NCBI GenBank assembly: GCA_900540375.1
Contig: UQFS01000007.1
Span: 1-64,000, forward strand
DNA from: an uncultured Prevotella sp.
GTDB taxonomy: Bacteria; Bacteroidota; Bacteroidia; Bacteroidales; Bacteroidaceae
DNA length: 64,000 nt
Direction: 5' to 3'
Numbering within the stretch: the first letter of the stretch is position 1; each line of letters opens with the position of its first letter. Of this stretch, positions 45,145-53,955 are shown in pieces. Position numbers and translations under genes: made by a program. The notes under the pieces were generated by a model. It had not been told where the DNA came from and searched no databases. It saw nothing but the letters and a program-made list of their open reading frames with translations.

Positions 45145-45191
45145 CTAATAATAATCTGTCTTTTAGTCTCTAAGAATCTGTCTCTCTGTCT

Positions 45192-45944
45192 TCATTCAAA
45201 ATAGAAGGTGAGGGCGATGACCTTGCTCCTTGCCTTGTTCACGCTGAGCGCATAGGGACGCATCGCCTCGTCTTGCAGGCGGTCAGCATGGTCTTTATCG
45301 AGACTGTTGGTGAGGCTATACATGAACTTCAGTTCCGGTCGCACCTTGAAGAAAGGCATGTAGAAGTCACACCCGAAGCCTGCTTCCAGGAACATGTCGT
45401 AGCGTTTGAGCTTGATGTAGCTGTTGTCCGAACCTGTGAGGTTGATGGCCGGTGTCAGTCCCAGCATGGCGTAAGGGCGATGATTACCCATACGAGGCGC
45501 GGCCGCGATGAGGTCAAACGAGCAGGTAAAATAGATTGTCTTCAAGTCTTGCGAGCGGTGGAGCATCGAGTCGGGAGCCTGAGCGTCCATATTGTGGAAC
45601 TCTATATGACGCGAACCAAATAGTATGGCGGGAGCTACACGGAACTGGAAGTGCTCGGTCAGTCGAGTTTCGCCGAGCACACCCACTTGAAAGCCGTTAT
45701 CCCATTGGCTTTGATCACACGTGATGGTGTAGGTCTGCTGTGATCCGTTGTTGGCAATGATAGTCTGCGGTCCTATATTGTTGAACTCGATATCCTGTAG
45801 GTGAGCGCCAACAAGCAAACCGAAGTGGAAGGGGCGCAAGTCGATATACGGGCGGTTCTGTACCGTCTGTTCCTGTCCCCAAGCGGCACCGGCAGCGGTG
45901 AGCATCAGGAAGATAACAAAGACAATCTTCTTCATACTCATCAT
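45192..45944 (-). CDS. porT: PorT-like outer-membrane protein of the type IX secretion system
   Basis: A 250-aa protein with signal peptide (MKKIVFVIFLMLTAAGAAWG from ATG 45935; ATG 45944 also possible). The barrel has PorT features: LRPFHFGLLVGAHLQDIEFN, DNGFQVGVLGETRLTEHFQF and RVAPAILFGSRHIEFHN, and ends in VIALTFYFE. PorT is a small outer-membrane component needed for type IX secretion. Length agrees with the ~245-aa P. gingivalis protein. The GH43 at 32,437 with a sorting-like tail would be a possible client. Confidence 0.8.
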   Translation of the reverse strand: MMSMKKIVFVIFLMLTAAGAAWGQEQTVQNRPYIDLRPFHFGLLVGAHLQDIEFNNIGPQTIIANNGSQQTYTITCDQSQWDNGFQVGVLGETRLTEHFQFRVAPAILFGSRHIEFHNMDAQAPDSMLHRSQDLKTIYFTCSFDLIAAAPRMGNHRPYAMLGLTPAINLTGSDNSYIKLKRYDMFLEAGFGCDFYMPFFKVRPELKFMYSLTNSLDKDHADRLQDEAMRPYALSVNKARSKVIALTFYFE

Positions 45945-45969
45945 AACGCAGGAGGAGATGAAATATTGT

Positions 45970-46076
45970 TGCTGATAGTTTGGCGATCTGTTGCTAACGG
46001 CCTGGTGATTTTCTGCTGATAGTCTGCAGAACTCCTGCTGACAGCCTGATTTCCTGCTGATATGTGTCTGTAATGT
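45970..46076. repeat. Five tandem 22-bp TGCTGATAG-type repeats
   Basis: TGCT(G/A)A units start at 45970, 45992, 46014, 46036 and 46055, giving periods of 22, 22, 22 and 19. A second conserved block (A)G(T/C)(T/C)TG follows inside most copies. The array lies directly upstream of porT on its strand and also before the ferredoxin promoter. Confidence 0.65.
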
Positions 46077-46172
46077 TACTTATTAATGAGTAGTCAGGAC
46101 AAGGATCGAAAAGCTATTGTTTAAAATAATAAAAAACCGGTCGTCATTTATAGGTATTCCAAAGAAAATAAT

Positions 46173-46180
46173 TATCTTTG
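46173..46180 (+). promoter_or_regulatory. -7 box of the ferredoxin gene
   Basis: TATCTTTG lies 46 bases before the ferredoxin start; no good -33 box. Confidence 0.5.
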
Positions 46181-46226
46181 CAACAACGAAACAATAACAT
46201 TTAATCATTTAAAATACAAGAACATT

Positions 46227-46397
46227 ATGGCTTACGTTATTAACGATGACTGCGTTGCATGTGGAACATGTATTGACGAGTGCCCGGTAGGCGCTATCTC
46301 TGCTGGTGACAAGTATTCTATCAACCCCGATGAGTGCACAGAGTGCGGTACTTGCGCTTCTGTATGCCCCAACGAGGCTATTCACCTCGGTGAGTAA
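46227..46397 (+). CDS. 2[4Fe-4S] ferredoxin
   Basis: A 56-aa protein (MAYVINDDCVACGTCIDECP and so on) with two CxxCxxCxxxCP clusters: CVACGTCIDECP and CTECGTCASVCP. This is a classical clostridial-type ferredoxin carrying low-potential electrons, for example for pyruvate:ferredoxin oxidoreductase or hydrogenase in an anaerobe. It is monocistronic, with a -7 box and a hairpin on either side. Confidence 0.95.
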   Translation: MAYVINDDCVACGTCIDECPVGAISAGDKYSINPDECTECGTCASVCPNEAIHLGE

Positions 46398-46431
46398 TTT
46401 GTTCCGGCTCGCAGCCGTTGCATACAAATGA

Positions 46432-46465
46432 CAAGGCCTCTTCCGATCATCCGGGAGAGGCCTTG
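46432..46465 (+). terminator. Hairpin after ferredoxin
   Basis: CAAGGCCTCT and AGAGGCCTTG form a 10-bp stem extended by TCC/GGA-like pairs around GATCA. The tail is only moderately T-rich. The hairpin is symmetric and may also end the convergent M23 transcript. Confidence 0.65.
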
Positions 46466-46573
46466 CTGCGTTTGTGGGAAGGGGAGGAACCGTGGCACAG
46501 CCACAGCAAACCGAACGGCTCACGCGCACTTGAAAGAGGAGCGGGCACCGGCTTGCCAGTCGGGGGCTGAGCT

Positions 46574-47806
46574 CTATGCGATCTTCCAACCGAAGAGATG
46601 GCGGTCGCGCTCGTTGTTGGGCTTGCTGATGACCTTTGGACCACGCAGGAATACGGTGGCACGGCGCAAGGTGTGCTTCTTATGATCGAAGAACAGCGCC
46701 GGGTCAATGCGCTGGCTCCGGTAGAGCATCTCGAAGTGGAGGTGGTCGCCTGTTGCGTGGCCTGTGGAGCCGGTGAGCCCGATCACTTGTCCGGCCTTGA
46801 CATGCTGACCGGCGTGTACGAAGTTGACGGTCTGGTGACCATAGAGTGTCTCAATGCCGTAGGCATGTTTCACCATGATGCAATTGCCATAACCGGGAAT
46901 AGGGTTGGATTCCTCTACGATACCGTCAAAGGCTACGTGGATGCTGTCGTGTGGCGTGTGGGTCTTGATGTCCACACCGGTATGATGGTAGGTGGCTGTG
47001 GTGTCAGGTTTCTCGCGTAACTTATCATACGGACTGGTGATATAGCTGCCGACGAGTGGGTAGCTCCAGTGCTTAGGATTAAGAAACTCCAGGTTGATCT
47101 TTGCCGGTCCTGCTGTTCCGAAGTACTTTGGCTTCACGGGATCGAGTGAGGCGATGAGCGTGGCCAGGAAGCGCTTGCGGGCCTGGGTGAAGGCCATGCG
47201 CTTAGAGGTGGTAGTGATCAGATATTTGTCGGTGAGCTTACAGCGCAGCACATCGTTGAGCGGACGCTGGGCATAAGTGTCAAAGACGAAATAAGGATGG
47301 ATGGGAGTACCGTTGAGCAAAAAGAGCACGCCGACGGTATAGCCATACTGACATCTGTCAGCATCGGCAATGATCTGTCCGGCCTTGACACAGTCACCGA
47401 CATGAATATACAGGTGATGGATGTTGCGGTAGAAAGTCTCCAAGCCATTGTCGTGAGTGATGATAATAAACGATCCTGAGAGCGGGCTGGAAGCGGCGAC
47501 TCTCACGCGTCCGGCAAAGATCGCTTTGACGTGCTTGTCCTTTTGCGAGACGACCTGCAGCAGATCCTCAGCGTTGACGCCCGACTGCGATCCTTTCAGC
47601 GGATAAGCATATTCGCCGGGCTTGATGCTGTCGAGATGAATAGCCAGTTCGTGCTTCTCGCTGAGCTCTTTGTTGCGTCCGGCAAAGATGTTCTGGTAGT
47701 TAGCCAAAGGGTCGAACTTCATATTCGGTGCAAAGGCCATCAGGGTCGTGCACATAATAATAAGGAGTAAGGTTCCCTTTGATATGTTTCTTTTCTTATC
47801 ACTCAC
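46574..47806 (-). CDS. M23 (LytM) peptidase with two domains
   Basis: A 410-aa protein with an N-terminal signal/anchor (GTLLLIIMCTTLMAF). Residues ~90-180 form a degenerate LytM-like domain (FIIITHDNGLETFYRNIHHL) without zinc ligands. The C-terminal domain has H-H-T-G-V-D-I, YGIETLYGHQTVNFV and GHATGDHLHFEM, the zinc ligands of peptidoglycan endopeptidases. It likely cleaves or regulates cleavage of cell-wall cross-links. It overlaps pgeF by 4 bp, implying translational coupling. Confidence 0.9.
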   Translation of the reverse strand: MSDKKRNISKGTLLLIIMCTTLMAFAPNMKFDPLANYQNIFAGRNKELSEKHELAIHLDSIKPGEYAYPLKGSQSGVNAEDLLQVVSQKDKHVKAIFAGRVRVAASSPLSGSFIIITHDNGLETFYRNIHHLYIHVGDCVKAGQIIADADRCQYGYTVGVLFLLNGTPIHPYFVFDTYAQRPLNDVLRCKLTDKYLITTTSKRMAFTQARKRFLATLIASLDPVKPKYFGTAGPAKINLEFLNPKHWSYPLVGSYITSPYDKLREKPDTTATYHHTGVDIKTHTPHDSIHVAFDGIVEESNPIPGYGNCIMVKHAYGIETLYGHQTVNFVHAGQHVKAGQVIGLTGSTGHATGDHLHFEMLYRSQRIDPALFFDHKKHTLRRATVFLRGPKVISKPNNERDRHLFGWKIA

Positions 47807-48594
47807 TTTGTTGATTCTCCTTTCTTCATGATACCATTATATATTCTTCCCGACTGAGCGCCCAAGCGGCGTGCGGAGAAGAAACGGTCGACCTGGTCAT
47901 AGGTGCAGATGCCCGACATGACGATGTTCTCCAGCCTTGCGCCGGCATGAAGCAGTTGCAGGCGGTTGCAGACCTGCAGGTCGAGATGCCATTTGTCGTA
48001 TCTCTTCGACATGAAGCGGATGAAGGGAAATGCATTGGCAAACTGTTCGTACACCTCGTCACCGACTTCAAAGTTCTTCTGTGAGATGCCCGGACCAATC
48101 ATCATCTTCACTTTACCCGGTTGTGTACCGTATTGTTGTGCCATCGCCTTCAGTGCTTTCGTAGCGATGCCGGCCAGTGTGCCACGCCATCCGGCGTGGA
48201 CGGCAGCAACGGCATGATGCTCCGTGTCGTAGTAGAGTAAGGGGATGCAGTCGGCCGTCGACACGCCGACACACACCTTCGGCATGTCGGTTATCACAGC
48301 GTCGACGCCTTCCAAGTATTCTTTCCTCTTTTCATTTGACAGATCAAAGTATTCCGGCGTAATAGCCCGGCATACTGTCTGATGTGTCTGATGAGGCAGG
48401 ATGAGATGATCGGTGGTGATCTCCAGTGCGTCGCATAATGTTTTCAGATTGGCACTTACATCTTTAGGATCATCACCGCAGTAGGGATTGATGTTCAGCT
48501 CGGCATAGTTGCCTTTGCTCACTCCGCCGTGTCGTGTGGAGGAGAAGGCAACGATGTCGTCTCCGAAATCGTATTGTTCTAATTCTGGTTCCAT
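47803..48594 (-). CDS. pgeF: Polyphenol oxidase / PgeF (YfiH) family protein
   Basis: A 263-aa protein with family motifs FSSTRHGGVSKGNYAELNIN, TADCIPLLYYD, AAVHAGWRGTLAGI (zinc Cys and His) and MSGICTYDQVDRFFSARR. YfiH/LACC1 proteins act as purine nucleoside phosphorylases/adenosine deaminases; E. coli PgeF corrects misincorporated amino acids in peptidoglycan precursors. The coupling to an M23 peptidase favours a wall role. It is 14 bp downstream of obgE. Confidence 0.92.
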   Translation of the reverse strand: MEPELEQYDFGDDIVAFSSTRHGGVSKGNYAELNINPYCGDDPKDVSANLKTLCDALEITTDHLILPHQTHQTVCRAITPEYFDLSNEKRKEYLEGVDAVITDMPKVCVGVSTADCIPLLYYDTEHHAVAAVHAGWRGTLAGIATKALKAMAQQYGTQPGKVKMMIGPGISQKNFEVGDEVYEQFANAFPFIRFMSKRYDKWHLDLQVCNRLQLLHAGARLENIVMSGICTYDQVDRFFSARRLGAQSGRIYNGIMKKGESTK

Positions 48595-48608
48595 GTCTTC
48601 TTTAGCCT

Positions 48609-49793
48609 TTACTCCTTACCCTCGTCAGGATCAAACGTCTCGTAGTCGTCGAGTTCGTCTTCGTCGGCATCTTCCACCTCGTCCTCATCGACGAAGAGCA
48701 CCTCATCCTCACCCTCGTCGTGAAGCTCCGTACTGAGTTTCCGCATGTCTTTGTCGCGGTGCACGAGCGTATCTTCGGCCGTGATCTCCTGCAGTTTGTT
48801 GCTTTCGCTGTTGAGCTCTTCCCAAAGCACGTCTTTCAGTTCGTCCAAGCCATATCCCGTGACAGACGAGATGAAGACGACAGGCAGATCTGTGGGAAGT
48901 GTCTCCCGCAGCATCTCTATGAGCTCATCATCGAGCAAGTCGCTCTTGGTGACGGCGAGCACGCGATGTTTGTCGAGCATCTCGGGATTGAACTTCTTCA
49001 GTTCGTTGAGCAGCACCTCGTAGTCGTGTTTGATGTCGTCGGTGTCACCGGGAACCATGAACAGCAGCAGCGAGTTGCGCTCAATGTGTCGGAGAAAGCG
49101 CAGTCCGAGTCCTTTTCCCTCGCTGGCTCCTTCGATGATTCCGGGGATGTCGGCCATCACAAACGATTTGTTGTCGCGGTAGGAGACGATGCCGAGCGAA
49201 GGCTCCAACGTCGTGAAAGGATAGTTGGCGATCTTCGGACGGGCACTTGACAAGGCGGAGAGCAGTGTAGACTTACCTGCATTGGGGAATCCCACGAGTC
49301 CCACGTCGGCCAGAAGCTTCAACTCGAGTATGACCGTCATCTCCTGCATGGGCTCACCGGGCTGTGCGAAGCGTGGTGTCTGACGTGTTGCTGTGCGGAA
49401 CTGCCAGTTGCCGAGTCCGCCGCGTCCCCCCTTGAGGAGCATGACTTCCTGACCATCGTAGGTGACGTCACAGATATATTTGCCCGTGTCGGCATTGTAT
49501 ACCACCGTACCGCAGGGCACATCTATATAGATGTCCTTTCCATCCGTGCCGTGGCATTTGTCGCGGCCGCCATTGCCACCGTTCTCAGCAAAGACGTGGC
49601 GCTGGTATTTCAGATGCAGCAATGTCCAATAGTTGTGGTTGCCGCGCAAGATGACGCTGCCGCCCTTGCCGCCGTCGCCGCCGTCGGGTCCGCCGTTGGG
49701 TTGGTATTTGACATGTCGCAGGTGCATGGAGCCGCGCCCACCCTTGCCTGAACGACAGTATATCTTTACGTAGTCTACGAAGTTGGAATCCAT
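48609..49793 (-). CDS. obgE: GTPase ObgE
   Basis: A 394-aa protein: Gly-rich Obg fold ([40 protein letters not shown]), G domain with [15 protein letters not shown] (P-loop), DIPGIIEGA (G3) and TKSD (G4), and an acidic C-terminal tail rich in D/E ([20 protein letters not shown]). It supports 50S assembly and stress control. It lies in the hpt-adk-obgE-pgeF-M23 run. Confidence 0.97.
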   Translation of the reverse strand: MDSNFVDYVKIYCRSGKGGRGSMHLRHVKYQPNGGPDGGDGGKGGSVILRGNHNYWTLLHLKYQRHVFAENGGNGGRDKCHGTDGKDIYIDVPCGTVVYNADTGKYICDVTYDGQEVMLLKGGRGGLGNWQFRTATRQTPRFAQPGEPMQEMTVILELKLLADVGLVGFPNAGKSTLLSALSSARPKIANYPFTTLEPSLGIVSYRDNKSFVMADIPGIIEGASEGKGLGLRFLRHIERNSLLLFMVPGDTDDIKHDYEVLLNELKKFNPEMLDKHRVLAVTKSDLLDDELIEMLRETLPTDLPVVFISSVTGYGLDELKDVLWEELNSESNKLQEITAEDTLVHRDKDMRKLSTELHDEGEDEVLFVDEDEVEDADEDELDDYETFDPDEGKE

Positions 49794-49859
49794 ACTTAAT
49801 TGTTGAATGTTAAGAGTTGGGCGTTATAACGCCCAACACAGAACATATTGTTTGCTTTG

Positions 49860-50432
49860 TTACAGGCTGTCGATCACCTTGCAGATGTCTGCAAAGATAC
49901 GGTCGAGGCCACCGAGGCCATTGATGTGGTGGTGGATACCCTCTTTCTCATACCAGTCGATCAGCGGAGCTGTCTGGTTGTGGTAAACGGTGAGACGCTT
50001 CTTGATGGTATCCTCGTTGTCGTCGCTGCGTCCGCTCTGCTTGCCGCGGAGGATGAGGCGCTTCATCAGCTCGTCCTCAGGAACGTCGAGTTCGATCATG
50101 GCAGCTACCTTGTGTCCGCGCTCAGCGAGCATCTTCTTCAGCGCCTCAGCCTGTGGGATGGTGCGGGGGAAACCGTCGAAGATCACGCCCTCGTGCTCTT
50201 TGCCGAAGCTGTCGTAGACACTGGCCAAAATGTTGACCATCAGATCGTCGGGAATCAGCTGGCCGTTGTCGATGTATCCTTTAGCTGTCTTGCCCAGCTC
50301 TGTGCCGTTCTTGATCTCGTTGCGCAGTACGTCGCCGGTAGAGATGTGTTTGAAACCATACTTAGCGATCATCTTATCACTCTGTGTGCCCTTGCCTGAA
50401 CCAGGAGCACCGAAAATCACGATATTCTTCAT
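49860..50432 (-). CDS. adk: Adenylate kinase
   Basis: A 190-aa protein with P-loop GAPGSGKGTQSD, NMP-binding HISTGDVLRNEI, FDGFPRTIPQAEAL and LID RGKQSGRSDDNEDTI, the short-LID form without the zinc insert. It keeps AMP/ADP/ATP in balance. Same strand as obgE (66 bp) and hpt (78 bp). Confidence 0.97.
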   Translation of the reverse strand: MKNIVIFGAPGSGKGTQSDKMIAKYGFKHISTGDVLRNEIKNGTELGKTAKGYIDNGQLIPDDLMVNILASVYDSFGKEHEGVIFDGFPRTIPQAEALKKMLAERGHKVAAMIELDVPEDELMKRLILRGKQSGRSDDNEDTIKKRLTVYHNQTAPLIDWYEKEGIHHHINGLGGLDRIFADICKVIDSL

Positions 50433-50510
50433 CTGATTAATGAATAATGTATAAAGTATAAATATAATGTATAAATAAAGTCCGGTATTATCCTTTGTTA
50501 AAGGGCGTAA

Positions 50511-51047
50511 TTATTCTACAACCGTGTAGATGTCGCGTAGGTTGCGTCCCTGTTGGTCATAGTCCAGTCCATAGCCCACGATGAAGTCGTTGGGGATTTC
50601 TATGGCGGGATACTCAATGTTGAGGGGTACCTGTAGTTTACCGGGCTTGACGAGAAGCGTGCAGATATGCAACGACTCCGGCTCGTAGTTCTCGAGCGTG
50701 GCGAGCATCTGCTTCATGGTGTTGCCCGTGTCGACGATATCCTCAACGATAACGACGGTGCGCCCTTTGAGATTCTGGTTGATGCCGATGAGCTCTTTCA
50801 CCTTACCCACCGAGGTGGTTCCCTGATAGGAAGCCAGCTTCACAAAAGAGATCTCGCATGGAATGGAGAGGTAGCGCATCAGATCAGCCGCAAAGATAAA
50901 CGACCCATTGAGCACAGCGAGAAACAGCGGGTTCTTGCCCGCCATGTCCTTATTGAGTTTTTCGGCAACGGCTTTTACTTTGCTTTGAATCTCTGACTCT
51001 GGTATAAATGTTCGGAATGTTTTGTCCTTTATCTTCACAATATCCAT
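50511..51047 (-). CDS. hpt: Hypoxanthine phosphoribosyltransferase
   Basis: A 178-aa protein with the PRPP-binding signature VVIVEDIVDTGNTMKQML, PLFLAVLNGSFIFAADL and KLASYQGTTSVGKV. It salvages hypoxanthine and guanine. It is the first gene of the run; a -7-like TAATTTTG lies on the minus strand at 51090-51083. Confidence 0.96.
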   Translation of the reverse strand: MDIVKIKDKTFRTFIPESEIQSKVKAVAEKLNKDMAGKNPLFLAVLNGSFIFAADLMRYLSIPCEISFVKLASYQGTTSVGKVKELIGINQNLKGRTVVIVEDIVDTGNTMKQMLATLENYEPESLHICTLLVKPGKLQVPLNIEYPAIEIPNDFIVGYGLDYDQQGRNLRDIYTVVE

Positions 51048-51163
51048 GGTGAAATGCGTTTTGAATGACCTATTTATAAATGCAAAATTACGAAAAATGC
51101 CTGAATAATGGGAAAGCTATGCCTTTTATTTAATCTATTTTGCAAAAATAAGCGATTGTCACG

Positions 51164-51194
51164 TTGCCATTCTGCAATCTTTTTTTTATCTTTG
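51164..51194 (+). promoter_or_regulatory. Promoter of the NAD(P)HX repair gene
   Basis: TTGC (51164-51167), a 19-base spacer and TATCTTTG (51187-51194) match the Bacteroidetes consensus, 20 bases before the start codon at 51215. Confidence 0.65.
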
Positions 51195-51214
51195 CACCAT
51201 ATTGTTTTTTACAT

Positions 51215-52732
51215 ATGAAGATATTTACAGCTGCTCAGATTCATGAGCTTGACAATTATACCATTGAGCACGAGCCTGTGAAGTCTATCGACTTAATGGA
51301 GCGCGCTGCCAAGGTGCTGACCCGTGCCATCATGGATGAATGGACCGACCGCACGCCCGTGGTGGTCTTTGCCGGTCCCGGAAACAATGGCGGTGATGCT
51401 TTGGCCGTAGCGCGTATGCTGGCCGAGAACCATTACGAGGTGAGCGTGTACCTGTTCAATATCCATGACAAATTGTCGGAAGACTGCGCCGCGAACAAGG
51501 AACGCCTCGTCTACGCCAAGAAAGTCAGTCATTTCACGGAGATCACATTAAACTTCGATCCACCCGAGCTCACGCCGGAGACGCTTGTCGTTGACGGCCT
51601 CTTCGGTTCGGGAATCAACAAGCCGCTGAGCGGGGGCTTTGCCTCGTTGGTGAAATATATCAACCAGAGTGTCGCCAAGGTGGTGAGCATTGACATGCCT
51701 TCGGGTCTGATGTGCGAGGACAACACCTATAATGTCCGGCAGAACATCATCCGTGCTGACCTGACGCTGACCCTACAACAGAAGAAGCTCAGCATGATGC
51801 TTACCGACTGCCAGCAGTATCTCGGCCGTCTGCGAGTGCTGGACATCCGGCTGAGTCCAGACTACATCCGTGACACAGAGGTCAGCTGTCGCATTCAGGA
51901 AGAGACAGACTTGATACCTTGTCTGCGCCACCGTGGTGACTTTGTACATAAGGGTACGATGGGCCACGCGCTGATCATAGCCGGTAGCTATGGCATGTCG
52001 GGGGCTGCCATCCTCACCACACGCGCCTGCCTGCGCTCGGGAGCCGGTAAGGTGACGGTGCATACGCCGAAGCGCAACTATGGCATCATGCAGGTGGCTG
52101 TGCCGGAAGCCGTGTTGCAGATGGATCGTGAGGAAACCTATTTCTCCGACAGCGTGGAGAGCCAGGAGTTCGATGCGCTCGCCATCGGCCCGGGACTGGG
52201 GCAGACCGAGAACTCCGCCATCGCGTTAATCGGTCAGATACGCCGCACGCAGTGTCCCATCGTGGTGGATGCCGACGGACTGAACATGCTGGCCAACCAT
52301 CAGGCATGGATGCAGCAGTTGCCGCCGGGCATCATCATGACGCCCCATCCTAAGGAGTTTGACCGGCTGGTGGGCGTGACGAGTTCGAGCGATTACGAGC
52401 GTCTGACCAAGGCACGGCAGTTGGCCGAGCACCTCCAAGGCTATATATTGCTCAAAGGTCATTACTCTGCGCTTTGCAAGCCCGACGGACATATCGTCTT
52501 TAACTCCACAGGCAACAGTGGCATGGCAACGGCCGGTAGCGGTGACGTGTTGACGGGTATCATCGCCGGGCTCCTGGCGCGTGGCTATGACCAGGCGACG
52601 GCCTGCCAATTAGGAATGTATCTCCACGGTCTGGCCGGAGACCTGGCTGTGAGAGACCTCGGCAAGGAGAGCCTCATCGCCAGCGACATCATCAACTATC
52701 TGCCCAAAGCCTTTCTGAGACTGGAAGACTGA
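51215..52732 (+). CDS. nnr: Bifunctional NAD(P)HX epimerase / ADP-dependent dehydratase
   Basis: With ATG 51215 (MKIFTAAQIHELDNYTIEHE) it is 505 aa; the longer frame starts inside the promoter. The N-terminal epimerase (YjeF-N) has VVFAGPGNNGGDALAVARML. The C-terminal kinase-fold dehydratase has HKGTMGHALIIAGSYGMSGA, VVDADGLNML and the ATP/ADP-site STGNSGMATAGSGDVLTGII. It repairs hydrated NADH and NADPH. Divergent from hpt. Confidence 0.95.
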   Translation: MKIFTAAQIHELDNYTIEHEPVKSIDLMERAAKVLTRAIMDEWTDRTPVVVFAGPGNNGGDALAVARMLAENHYEVSVYLFNIHDKLSEDCAANKERLVYAKKVSHFTEITLNFDPPELTPETLVVDGLFGSGINKPLSGGFASLVKYINQSVAKVVSIDMPSGLMCEDNTYNVRQNIIRADLTLTLQQKKLSMMLTDCQQYLGRLRVLDIRLSPDYIRDTEVSCRIQEETDLIPCLRHRGDFVHKGTMGHALIIAGSYGMSGAAILTTRACLRSGAGKVTVHTPKRNYGIMQVAVPEAVLQMDREETYFSDSVESQEFDALAIGPGLGQTENSAIALIGQIRRTQCPIVVDADGLNMLANHQAWMQQLPPGIIMTPHPKEFDRLVGVTSSSDYERLTKARQLAEHLQGYILLKGHYSALCKPDGHIVFNSTGNSGMATAGSGDVLTGIIAGLLARGYDQATACQLGMYLHGLAGDLAVRDLGKESLIASDIINYLPKAFLRLED

Positions 52733-52736
52733 GGGA

Positions 52737-52805
52737 ATGATGAATGTTGAATGATGAGTGTTGAATGAAAACAATGTTGAATGATGAATGTTCAATGTTG
52801 AATGG
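52737..52805. repeat. Direct repeats of GATGAATGTTGAATGATGAA type (locus 2)
   Basis: The stretch after the nnr stop repeats GAATGATGA(A/G)TGTTGAATGA several times with small changes (ATGATGAATGTTGAATGATG; AATGTTGAATGATGAATGTT). It belongs to the same family as locus 1. Confidence 0.75.
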
Positions 52806-52849
52806 ATTTAATTCCGAATGATCTATGAATAATAAATGACGAAATATCA

Positions 52850-53911
52850 ATGATGAACTATAAACGAATTCTTTTGGCGGGCAGTCTGCTGTTTGGCGCG
52901 TTTGCCATGCAGAGCCATGCACAGTCGGTGGAGGGTACTGACTATTACCTGCCGAAAACCTTGCTGCGCTTCACGGTGAAAGTGGAGAAGACGCAATACA
53001 CGCCCGGACAGTTTGCGAAATATGCCATGCGCTATATCCGTCAGCATGTCTCGGAGGACGCTTCCACCACTTACCGTGTCATTGGTCTGGAGATGGATCC
53101 CGTCGCCGTACCGGATACAGCCAAGCATTTCACGCTGCAACTCGACAAGAAGCACAGCATCACCGACGTGACGCGGGCTCCCAACGGACAGCTTCTTGCC
53201 ATCAACACTGAGGCGCAGCCGCTGCGCCCTGTCGTACGTTGCTTCTCTCCGGCAGCCAAACCGAAGATGATTAACCCGGCGGACTTCATGACAGCGGACA
53301 TTCTCAATGCCAGTAACACGGCAAAGATGGCGGAGTTGACAGCGCAGGAGATCTACGACATCCGTGACAGCCGGAGCCAGTTGGCCAAAGGCGAGGCTGA
53401 CTATATGCCGAAGGATGGTGAGCAGCTCAAAACGATGTTACGAAGCCTCGACACGCAGGAGCAGAGCCTGACGACACTGTTCACCGGTACTGTCGTGAAG
53501 GACACGACGTGGACCACCGTGGACTATCTGCCTGTCAAAGAGGGCGAGGATGTGCTCTTCCGCTTTTCCAAACACATGGGACTTGTCGATGCTGACGATT
53601 ATGCGGGTACACCTTATTATATAGAGGTCGCTGACGAGCATGCTGTGACACCGGCCGCACCGGCCGCTGAGGATGAGAAGAAAAAGAAAGACGACAAGAA
53701 CGACATAGGACTGCGCGTCAACCAACCCGGCAAGATGAAAATCACCGTGGTCTGCGACCAGCAACTTGTGGGTACCTTCGAGGCTGTGGCTCCGCAGTTC
53801 GGTACCGTGGAGTCGCTGAGCGGTGAACTGTTTGGCAAGAAGCAGTCCACACGCCTAGTCCTCGATCCTCTGGGCGGAAGCGTCAAGAAGATAGAGGGCT
53901 TGGAGAAATAA
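52850..53911 (+). CDS. DUF4831 family exported protein
   Basis: A 353-aa protein with a signal peptide (YKRILLAGSLLFGAFAMQSH). The body matches the Bacteroidetes DUF4831 pattern: DYYLPKTLLRFTVKVEKTQY, PGQFAKYAMRYIRQHVSEDA and FRFSKHMGLVDADDYAGTPY, with a lysine-rich low-complexity stretch (DEKKKKDDKND) near residue 280. Function unknown, presumably periplasmic or surface. It stands alone, convergent with the AddA-like gene. Confidence 0.85.
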   Translation: MMNYKRILLAGSLLFGAFAMQSHAQSVEGTDYYLPKTLLRFTVKVEKTQYTPGQFAKYAMRYIRQHVSEDASTTYRVIGLEMDPVAVPDTAKHFTLQLDKKHSITDVTRAPNGQLLAINTEAQPLRPVVRCFSPAAKPKMINPADFMTADILNASNTAKMAELTAQEIYDIRDSRSQLAKGEADYMPKDGEQLKTMLRSLDTQEQSLTTLFTGTVVKDTTWTTVDYLPVKEGEDVLFRFSKHMGLVDADDYAGTPYYIEVADEHAVTPAAPAAEDEKKKKDDKNDIGLRVNQPGKMKITVVCDQQLVGTFEAVAPQFGTVESLSGELFGKKQSTRLVLDPLGGSVKKIEGLEK

Positions 53912-53955
53912 CATGGAGCTTATGTTCTCTTGAACATAATCATGTGTCATGCAGG

